Assembly (NCBI GenBank): GCA_020430865.1 | Contig: JAGQIY010001168.1 | Coordinates: 1 to 11,613, forward strand | Direction of reading: 5' to 3' | DNA: 11,613 nucleotides | Source of the DNA: Myxococcales bacterium | GTDB taxonomy: Bacteria; Myxococcota; Polyangia; Polyangiales; Polyangiaceae | Shown: positions 1 through 6,600 of the stretch, one piece after another | Position numbering within the stretch: the stretch's first letter is position 1 | Layout: each line of letters begins with the position of its first letter | Translations under genes and position numbers: made by a program | Notes under the pieces: model-generated | Database searches by the model: none | What the model was told of the DNA's origin: nothing | Seen by the model: the letters and a program-made list of their open reading frames with translations, nothing else

Positions 1-1
1 C

Positions 2-223
2 ACGACGGCCACCACGACGAGTCGCCCCAGCTCACCCGCCAACCCCAAGCCGCCGAAGGCCGACGCCGGCGCGCCGCAGGACGCGGGGGTCCCGCAGATC
101 CCGCCCTTCACGATCCCTTCCACGCTTCCCCCCATCCCGTCGACGTTGCCTCCGTTCCCCACGAACCTGCCGCAGATCCCGGGACTGCCCCCACTGCAGC
201 CGCAGCCTGCGCCGAGCAACTAG
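2..223 (+). CDS. Proline-rich C-terminal tail of a truncated protein
   Basis: The reading frame starting at base 2 is open from the left edge to a TAG at 221-223, giving 73 residues of a protein that begins outside the window. The visible part is low-complexity: a Thr/Ser/Pro-rich start, an Ala/Asp/Gly/Pro stretch, then a run of short repeats in which Pro alternates with Ile, Leu and Phe (for example IPPFTIPSTLPPIPS), ending in QPQPAPSN. No catalytic motif or domain is visible. Such tails are common at the C-terminus of exported or membrane-anchored myxobacterial proteins, where they are thought to act as spacers; that role is an inference. The frame is supported by its amino-acid bias and by a hairpin directly after the stop. 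The function depends on the missing N-terminal part. Confidence 0.65.
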   Translation, partial: TTATTTSRPSSPANPKPPKADAGAPQDAGVPQIPPFTIPSTLPPIPSTLPPFPTNLPQIPGLPPLQPQPAPSN

Positions 224-252
224 CGTCCTGTCTCCGCAGTTCGCTGAAAGAG

Positions 253-283
253 TCGCCCGCCCCCCGAGGGTGTGGGCGGGCGA
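253..283 (+). terminator. Hairpin, possible terminator of the upstream gene
   Basis: An uninterrupted 10-bp stem pairs 253-262 with 274-283 (core TCGCCCGCC with GGCGGGCGA) across an 11-base loop, starting 30 bases after the stop of the proline-rich gene. It is followed by GTTCTTC rather than a clean T-run, so it is a strong GC hairpin with a weak tail. Position and stability suggest intrinsic termination or 3'-end protection. It could also work in reverse orientation, but no minus-strand gene ends here. Confidence 0.55.
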
Positions 284-532
284 GTTCTTCGCCATCGCGC
301 CGCTTTGAAACGAGGCAACGCTGTGTTGACTTGTTCAGCGAATCATGGATTCGCCTCACTAGCGCGCTGTCGAGCAGGCGACGCCGCTGGACACGCTCGG
401 GAAACCGCCTCGCAACCCGCATCCGGCGAACTCACGCTCGTGGCAGTGTCTGAACGGGCCCCCCGGCGATGGGGTGATATAAGAGCCGCGTCTTCCTCCG
501 GGCTCGCGCGCTCGCGCCGCCGGACCAGCACC
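284..532. other. Non-coding leader region before the ACT-domain gene
   Basis: From the stop at 223 to the ATG at 533 there are 309 bases without a convincing gene. The hairpin at 253-283 occupies the start. The frame of the ACT gene stays open back to about 272, but the translated stretch is Arg/Ala/Ser-rich with no family resemblance, so I treat it as leader. A TTGACT at 326-331 resembles a -35 box but has no good -10 at 16-18 bp. A TATAAG at 478-483 resembles a -10 box about 50 bases before the ATG but lacks a matching -35. No RNA gene or repeat was recognised. Confidence 0.4.
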
Positions 533-1252
533 ATGAAGAAGCGCAATCCGTCCTCCGACTTCGTGCGGGAGTTCACCGAGAGCATGCCGCGGGATTACCT
601 GCAGCAGCACACGCACGAAGAGGTCGTCAGACACGCGCGAGTCGCCGCAGCGCGCCGCTCCGAGCTCGTGAGGGTGGAGGTGGACTCCGGGGAGCACCAC
701 ACCGGCAACGTCTATTTCGTCGCTGACGATCGGGCGGGACTTCTGGCGCGCGCCAGCAGCGCGCTGTCCACGCTGAACCTCTCCATCGACGATGGCGAGA
801 TCTGGATTCGCAACACGCCGACAGGGCGTCAGGAGACGCTGGGCGTGTTCCAGGTGCACGCCGAGGATGGGGGTGAGGTCGATACTCAGCGCGCTGGAGA
901 GATCCAGGAGCTACTCACGGCGCTGCTCGAGGGACGCCTCGACTCGCCGTCCAAGGCAAACCGAGCAGCCACCCCCGGCGCAGAGACCCGCGTACGATTC
1001 GTCGAGAGCGCCGACGGGGGGCTGAACGTGCTGGAGGTGGAGACTCGCGACCGCTCCGGACTGCTCTCCGCGCTCGCGAACGCCCTGTTCGAGAAGAACG
1101 TGCAGATCGTCGAGGCTCAGGTCCGCACTCGCGACGGCGAGGTCCACGACCGCTTCAGCGTGGTGGAGCTCGACGGGTCCCCGATCGACTCCTCGCGACG
1201 CCTCGACATCCAGGTCGCGGTGCTGACGGCGGTCGACACCGCTCAGCGCTGA
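533..1252 (+). CDS. Stand-alone tandem ACT-domain protein (GlnD C-terminus-like)
   Basis: This 239-residue protein has two ACT-type ligand-binding domains, at about residues 58-135 and 166-237. Each carries the family hallmark of a DR-x-GLL turn (D66 RAGLLARAS; D173 RSGLLSALA) followed by a strand, helix and strand. Ahead of them, MPRDYL (18-23) and EEVVRHARV (29-37) resemble the linker before the ACT pair in the PII uridylyltransferase GlnD. The nucleotidyltransferase and HD domains of GlnD (about 850-900 residues in total) are absent, so it should be a sensor or regulator rather than an enzyme. In GlnD these domains sense glutamine; the ligand here is unknown. The first ACT is more divergent (GEIWIRNTPTG) than the second. 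I chose ATG 533 because upstream codons give no recognisable protein; there is no good Shine-Dalgarno, so the start is uncertain. The gene converges on, and overlaps by 10 bp, the glycosyltransferase gene. Confidence 0.82.
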   Translation: MKKRNPSSDFVREFTESMPRDYLQQHTHEEVVRHARVAAARRSELVRVEVDSGEHHTGNVYFVADDRAGLLARASSALSTLNLSIDDGEIWIRNTPTGRQETLGVFQVHAEDGGEVDTQRAGEIQELLTALLEGRLDSPSKANRAATPGAETRVRFVESADGGLNVLEVETRDRSGLLSALANALFEKNVQIVEAQVRTRDGEVHDRFSVVELDGSPIDSSRRLDIQVAVLTAVDTAQR

Positions 1253-2388
1253 TTCGCCGACAGCGCTGCTCGATACACCGCGAGAGTTTTCCGCGCGGTA
1301 TCGTCCCACTGGTATCGCTTGACCCATTCGCTGGCCTCGCGCGTCAGTCGCGCGCGCAGCTTGGCGTCTCCGTCGAGGCGCCGCATGCAGCGCACGAGAT
1401 CGACGTGACTATCGGGTACGGCATGGATCGCGCCTGGCCCCGTGACCTCCTGCACGGCGGGCGCCGTGGAAGCCAGCACCGGTGTGCCCAACGCCATCGC
1501 CTCCAAGCCGGGCAACCCGAAGCCCTCGTAGAGGCTGGCGAACAGCAGCATCCGCGCGTGCCGATACAGCGCCACCAGGACCTCGTCGGGCACGAAGGAG
1601 ATCGGCAGCACGCGCTCCTTCACCTCCGGGCGCTCGAGCAGCCGACTCATCTCGCGATCCACGCGCGCGAAGCGCCTCAGCAAGACCAGCTTGTGCCCTG
1701 GGTCGTCGCGGAACGCCTCGACGAAGGCACGGATCATCGCCGGGTGGTTCTTGTAGGGAGACCCCTGACCCACGATCAGCGAGTAGCGCGCGCCGGCCGG
1801 GACCCAGTCGTCCAGCAGCTCCCTGGGTGCCGCCGCCGCGAGCTGTTGCTCGAAGCGCGAATGTTCGATTCCGTGGTGAATCACGCTCGTCTTGTGGACG
1901 TGTCGTGGATAGTGCCGAGAGATCGCCTGACGGGTGGCCTCGGAGATCGCGATCACCCGCTCGGCGCCTGCCACCGAACGCCGGATGTTGGCGCTGTACC
2001 AGAGGCCGTTCCCGATGCGGACGGGCAGGAACGCGGACGCCAAGCGTGGCGCCTCGACCCACATCAAGTCATGGATCGTCACGACCCACGGGATCGGGAT
2101 GCCGAGGGGCACCAGATCCGCTGGAGAGTGATACAGATCGAAGCCGCCCAGATCGACCGAGCGAGCGAGCGAGAACACCGTGGCCGTGCTCTTCGTCTCA
2201 CCGCGGAAAAAGAGCTCCGGGACTCCGTCGACCAGCGGACCACTCTCCCGAGCTTCGGGATGGCGCAACAGGCTCAACTCGAGATCCCCGCTGAGCGGCG
2301 CCATGTGGCGTATCAGCGCGTCCACGTAGTTGCCGATACCGCTCTTCTTCGCCACCACGGAGCGCGCGTCGATCACCAAGCGGGGCAT
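1243..2388 (-). CDS. Family 4 glycosyltransferase (GT-B fold)
   Basis: The 381-residue product is a retaining GT4-type glycosyltransferase, which moves a sugar from an activated nucleotide-sugar to a glycan or lipid acceptor at the cytoplasmic membrane face. N-terminal acceptor-side features are the loop SGIGNY (16-21), YHSPADLVPL (86-95) and VTIHDLMW (103-110). The C-terminal donor-binding half has GQGSPYKNH (207-215, with the phosphate-contacting Lys) and the E-x7-E signature EGFGLPGLE (288-296), followed by ALGTPVLAS. Length is normal for the family. Starting at ATG 2388 gives MPRLVIDARS, the expected first beta strand; ATG 2400 and a longer frame from 2466 are possible but add non-conserved residues. 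No Shine-Dalgarno precedes it, while a TATGCT lies just upstream, so a leaderless or short-leader start is possible. Substrate and pathway (exopolysaccharide, O-antigen or glycolipid) cannot be told: no other polysaccharide genes are visible. Confidence 0.9.
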   Translation of the reverse strand: MPRLVIDARSVVAKKSGIGNYVDALIRHMAPLSGDLELSLLRHPEARESGPLVDGVPELFFRGETKSTATVFSLARSVDLGGFDLYHSPADLVPLGIPIPWVVTIHDLMWVEAPRLASAFLPVRIGNGLWYSANIRRSVAGAERVIAISEATRQAISRHYPRHVHKTSVIHHGIEHSRFEQQLAAAAPRELLDDWVPAGARYSLIVGQGSPYKNHPAMIRAFVEAFRDDPGHKLVLLRRFARVDREMSRLLERPEVKERVLPISFVPDEVLVALYRHARMLLFASLYEGFGLPGLEAMALGTPVLASTAPAVQEVTGPGAIHAVPDSHVDLVRCMRRLDGDAKLRARLTREASEWVKRYQWDDTARKTLAVYRAALSANQR

Positions 2389-2443
2389 CGCGCGCAGCAT
2401 ACACAATGCCGAAAGAAAAGCAGGAACGCGCACAGCCACCGCC

Positions 2444-2459
2444 GCCGCTAGCGAGCGGC
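2444..2459. repeat. Short inverted repeat between divergent genes
   Basis: GCCGCT (2444-2449) and AGCGGC (2454-2459) are perfect inverted 6-mers separated by 4 bases. They sit in the 120-bp gap between the divergently transcribed glycosyltransferase and the proline-rich membrane protein gene, about 56 bases upstream of the former's start and 50 upstream of the latter's. The site could be an operator or simply a GC-rich chance hairpin. No flanking promoter boxes are clear enough to decide. Confidence 0.2.
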
Positions 2460-2508
2460 AGCACATTCAGCTACTGTCCACTGCTCACATTCTTACGAGC
2501 CCGCGATC

Positions 2509-3651
2509 ATGGCAGACTCCCGCCGACCCGATACGGAGACCGTAGCCTCCACCCCAGCGCTACCCGAAGAGGCGACCCAAGAAGATGCCATGCCCTTCGA
2601 TGCCGCGCTGCCTGTCGACGCAGCGCTGCCTGTCGACCTCGAGCTGGGCCCCACGGATCCCCACGCCTCGCCGGAGCCCTTGCCGGTCCCCCCAAGCGAG
2701 GTCCCCGCACGAGCAAAGCAGGCCGTAGCGGGCAAGACGGCGCTGCTCGATCCCACCGAGGCGGACATGCCGGCGTTCGAACCAGCCCGGACTGACCTCG
2801 GCGACGGCGCCGCCGCAGACGGGCTGCCTTGGAACAAGCCAGGCGCCACTCAGCCCGGCGAACCACCGATCTTCGACGCGTCCGTCGGTGCGTTTCCGCC
2901 GCCGCCTGGACCGGGTCCCGTGGCGGTTCCGCCCGGAATGCATGGACCAGTCGGGGTTCCCTCGCCAGGCATGGCCCCTGGAGGATCGGCGCCCATGGGT
3001 CCAGCTCAGGCCTTCGGTCCCCCGGCGGTCGGTCCTGGGTATGGGGCACCAGGCATCAATCCGGCCTTTGGTAGCGCGCCTGGCATGAACGGTCCGGGCA
3101 TGAACGGTCCGAACCTCGGCGGCGCGTACCTGCCTCCACCCCCGCCAGCATATTCCGGAGGGAAGCAACAGAGGAGCTGGCTGATCCCAGCACTGGTGGT
3201 GTTGCTCGGACTCAGCGGCGCTGGCGTCGCGGTGGCGCTGGTGATGAACACGAGCGAGGGCAGCGACGACACGCCGGTTCAGCCCCTGCAACTCGATCAA
3301 CCTGCACCGGCTACGGTCGCGGCAGAAGGCCAGAGCGACGACGGCGCCGAGGCGGAGACTGCAGATCCCGCGGCGGCGGCAGACACCTCGGAACCCGCGC
3401 CGGCTCCCACTTACGTGCCTCCCGCCAACACGCAGCCGAAGTCGAACCCGAGTCCCGCTCCAACGCCCACTCCCACTCCGACGCCCACTCCCACTCCGAC
3501 GCCCACTCCCACTCCGACGCCGACCCCAACCCCGACGCCCACGTCCACAGCACCACGTCTTCGGTTGCCTGGCCTCGGCAAGCCGCAGCCGCAGCCGCAA
3601 CCGCAGCCGACGAGCACGAGCACCGGTCGGCCACGCCTGCGCCTGCCGTAG
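2509..3651 (+). CDS. Proline-rich single-pass membrane protein with (PT)n tail
   Basis: This 380-residue protein has three parts. Residues 1-220 are disordered-looking: acidic and Ala/Pro-rich first, with a duplicated DAALPV hexapeptide at 31-42 (an 18-bp duplication), then Pro/Gly/Met-rich with a twice-repeated GMNGP around 191-201. Residues 224-246 form one hydrophobic segment (WLIPALVVLL...). KQQR before it and SEGSDD after it suggest the N-terminus is cytoplasmic and the C-terminus periplasmic. The outer part is Ala/Glu/Asp-rich, then about 14 Pro-Thr dipeptides (318-345), then two PRLRLP motifs flanking a PQ run. No enzymatic domain is visible. The design suggests an envelope-spanning spacer or a protein-interaction platform, which is inference only. 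It is divergent from the glycosyltransferase and ends 12 bp before the convergent uvrA. There is no clear Shine-Dalgarno; ATG 2593 (residue 29) is an alternative start. Confidence 0.72.
   Translation: MADSRRPDTETVASTPALPEEATQEDAMPFDAALPVDAALPVDLELGPTDPHASPEPLPVPPSEVPARAKQAVAGKTALLDPTEADMPAFEPARTDLGDGAAADGLPWNKPGATQPGEPPIFDASVGAFPPPPGPGPVAVPPGMHGPVGVPSPGMAPGGSAPMGPAQAFGPPAVGPGYGAPGINPAFGSAPGMNGPGMNGPNLGGAYLPPPPPAYSGGKQQRSWLIPALVVLLGLSGAGVAVALVMNTSEGSDDTPVQPLQLDQPAPATVAAEGQSDDGAEAETADPAAAADTSEPAPAPTYVPPANTQPKSNPSPAPTPTPTPTPTPTPTPTPTPTPTPTPTPTSTAPRLRLPGLGKPQPQPQPQPTSTSTGRPRLRLP
3463..3516 (+). repeat. Three exact 18-bp tandem copies coding for Thr-Pro
   Basis: The unit ACGCCCACTCCCACTCCG occurs at 3463-3480, 3481-3498 and 3499-3516 without a mismatch, and a fourth copy with silent changes follows at 3517-3534. 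Each unit codes for three Thr-Pro pairs. Exact identity at the DNA level, including third positions, points to recent copy-number expansion by slippage or unequal recombination. Copy number may therefore vary between strains without breaking the frame. Confidence 0.9.
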
Positions 3652-3663
3652 CCGCGACCCGCC

Positions 3664-6600
3664 TCAGCGGCGGCGCGCGCTCGCGAGCACCCTGCCCGTC
3701 GCGGTCTTCACGCGACGCAGGTCACTGGGGGTCCCCTCGGCGACGATGCGCCCCCCGGCTTCTCCGCCCTCCGGGCCGAGCTCCACGACCCAGTCGGCGC
3801 TCGCAATCACTTGAGGATGGTGCTCGATCACCACCAGCGTGTCCCCGCGCTCCACCAGGCGCCCCAGCACGTGCACGAGGCGCCCGACGTCGCTCAGGTG
3901 AAGACCGGTCGTGGGCTCATCCAGAACGTACAGCGTTGGCTGATGTCGCGCGCCCTCGGTGAGCTCCGAGGCGAGCTTGAGTCGTTGGGCCTCGCCGCCG
4001 CTCAGCGTGTGGGAGCCTTGCCCCAGGCGCACGTAACCCGCGCCGAGGTCGACCAGCGTGCGCAGCGGCTGGACGACGCGCGGGTGATGCTCGAAGGCGT
4101 GAACCGCCTGCTCCGCCGAGAGGTTCAGCACATCGCCAATCGACAGGCCGCGATACTGCACCTCCAGGGTCGAGGGCTCGAAGCGCTGACCGTCGCAGGC
4201 GGGACAGGTCGTGATCACATCGGGCAAGAAGCTCATCTCGTGAGTGATCGCGCCCTGGCCATCGCAAGTGGTGCAGCGTCCACCTCGAGGCGTGTTGAAG
4301 GAGAAACGGCTCGCGTCGAAGCCTCGCACCTTGGCCTCCGGTGTCGCCGCATACAGCCGACGCAGATCATCGAAGATACCGAGAAACGTCGCAGGCACGG
4401 AGCGCGGTGTCCGTCCGATCGGCGACTGATCGACGCTGATCGCGCGCTGCAGCTCAGCAGTGTCGCCGAGGCGAGCGAACGCGCCCGGAGTCTCCGCAAC
4501 GAGCCCGAGCTGCCGGCGTACCGCCGGGAGCAACACCTGGCGCACCAGGGTGCTCTTGCCAGAGCCGCTGACGCCAGCGACCACGTTGAGCCTGCCGAGG
4601 GGCAGACGCAGATCGACTCCCTGAAGGTTGTGCTCGGATGCCCCGAACAGCTCCAGCCAGGCGTGAGTCGACGGGGACTCGGCGCTGGCGCGCTTGCCCC
4701 TCGGCTTCCCCTTGCTATTTTCCACCGGGATTTGCTTGCGCAGCTGGGGTTGCTCCTTCAAGCTCTGGGCGGTCGGCGAGTCAGGCTGCTCGAGCACGTG
4801 CTCGGGGGACCCCACGGCGACTATGTTGCCGCCGTGAGTGCCGCCTCCAGGCCCGACGTCGATCAGGTAGTCCGCGGCCCGGATCGTGTCCTCGTCGTGC
4901 TCGACGACGAGCACCGTCGAGCCTTGCTCCACCAGCCGCTTCAGGTTCCCGACGAGACGCGCGGTGTCCCTGGGGTGCAGGCCGATGGTCGGCTCGTCGA
5001 GCACGTACAGGGCTCCGGTCAAGCCAGAGCCGAGCTGCGCCGCGAGACGGAGACGCTGCATCTCACCCCCGCTCAAGCTGCGAGCGCCGCGATCCAGGCT
5101 CAGGTAGTCGAGCCCAACTTCCTCGAGGAAACTCAGGCGACGCTCGAGTTCCTGGACCACCGCGGCGCCCACGCGGGCGCGATCGCCGCTGAGCTTCCAG
5201 GCCCGAACGGCGTCGGCAGCGCGCCGCACGGACAGCTGCATCAGCTCGGGGTAGCGCAGGCCGGGTCCAGCGTCTGGACTGAAGCGCACCGCTCGCGGCA
5301 CCGGTCCGAGGCGCTCGCCCGAGCAGTCGGGACAGCTCGAATACACCTCCTCGCTTCGCGCCTGCTTGCCCCTTCCGACCTTGCGCACTTCGCACAGCAC
5401 ACCATCACCTTCACAGGTCTCGCACCGACCTTGCTTGGTGTTGAAGGAGAAGAAGCGAGGATCCAGCTCGGGCACCGAGAGCCCACAGCTCGGGCAGGCA
5501 GAGCTCTGCGACACCAGTCGCGCCTCGCCGTCGGCCAGCAGGAGTCGCACGGCACCCTTGCCCCAGCGCAGCGCTTCCCGAAGCAGCTCCGGGGTGACGT
5601 CCCGGGCTCCAATCGCCTCCGCGATCAGCAGATCGATGTCGTGCTCCTTGCTGCGACTGAGCTTGGGAGGCGTATCCGTATGGATCCATTCCCCGTCGAC
5701 CAGCGCGCGCGCGATGCCGCTGCGCGCCGCGGTGGTGAAGACGTCCAGGTAGGTACCCTTGCGCGCCTGGATCACCGGAGCGAGCAGATCGAACTTGCCC
5801 TTCTGAGCCTGCACTTCAGCCAGCACCTGCTCGAAGCGCAGGTTGGCGATGGGCAGATCGTGTTCGGGGCAGTGGGGCACGCCGAGCTTCGCGTAGAGCA
5901 GGCGCAGGTAGTGAGCGACTTCGGTCACCGTCGCGACGGTGCTCTTGGAGCCCGCACGGCTCGTGCGTTGCTCCAGAGCCACGGCCGGCGGCACTCCCTC
6001 GACGCGACTCACGTCCGGTCGGGGGAGCGTAGGCAAGAACTGCCGCGCGTAGGGCGTCAGCGTCTCGAGGAAGCGCCGTTGACCCTCGGCGAAGATCACA
6101 TCGAACGCCAGGCTGCTCTTGCCGGAGCCGCTCGGTCCGGTGACCACGCAGAGCTTGCCGTGCGGGATCTCGACGGAGACGTCCTGCAGGTTGTGCTCCC
6201 TGGCTCGCTCCACCCGCAGCACCGGCCTGGCTGGCTCCGCACGGATACGAAGCTTCGGAGCCTGCGCTCCCTGCCTCAGCGCCTCGGCGGTGGCTCCCGA
6301 AGCGAGCTCCTCGGGCGGTCCGACCGCGACGATCTCGCCCCCTCCAGCTCCGCCTCGAGGCCCTAGATCGATCACCCAGTCCGCGGCCCGGATCACCTCC
6401 AGGTCGTGATCCACCAGCAGCACGCTCCCCCCCGCACGCAAGACATCGTCCAGCGCGCGCAAGAGCAGGCCCACCTCGTTGGAATGCAGCCCGGCGCTCG
6501 GTTCGTCCAGGATCAACAGCGCGCCATCCAGCTTCTCGCACAGCGCACGGGCCAGCTTCAGGCGCTGAGCCTCACCTCCGCTCAGGGTCGACAGCGGCTG

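Noticed and set aside
272..532. N-terminal extension of the ACT-domain protein to an upstream start.
   Set aside because: The 87 extra residues are Arg/Ala/Ser-rich, cross a hairpin, and do not resemble the family. ATG 533 gives a normal beginning.
1405..2451. A 348-codon plus-strand frame opposite the glycosyltransferase.
   Set aside because: The minus strand carries clear GT4 motifs; the opposite product is low-complexity and rich in Arg, His and Gln.
2507..3600. Minus-strand frames of 180 and 346 codons opposite the proline-rich gene.
   Set aside because: They are Arg/Gly/Ser-rich shadows of Pro/Ala/Thr codons. The plus frame has a coherent membrane segment and ordered repeats.
3651..3671. 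GCCGC/GCGGC inverted pair between the convergent membrane-protein and uvrA genes, considered as a bidirectional terminator.
   Set aside because: The stem is only 5 bp with an 11-base loop, partly inside uvrA, and has no T-run on either side.
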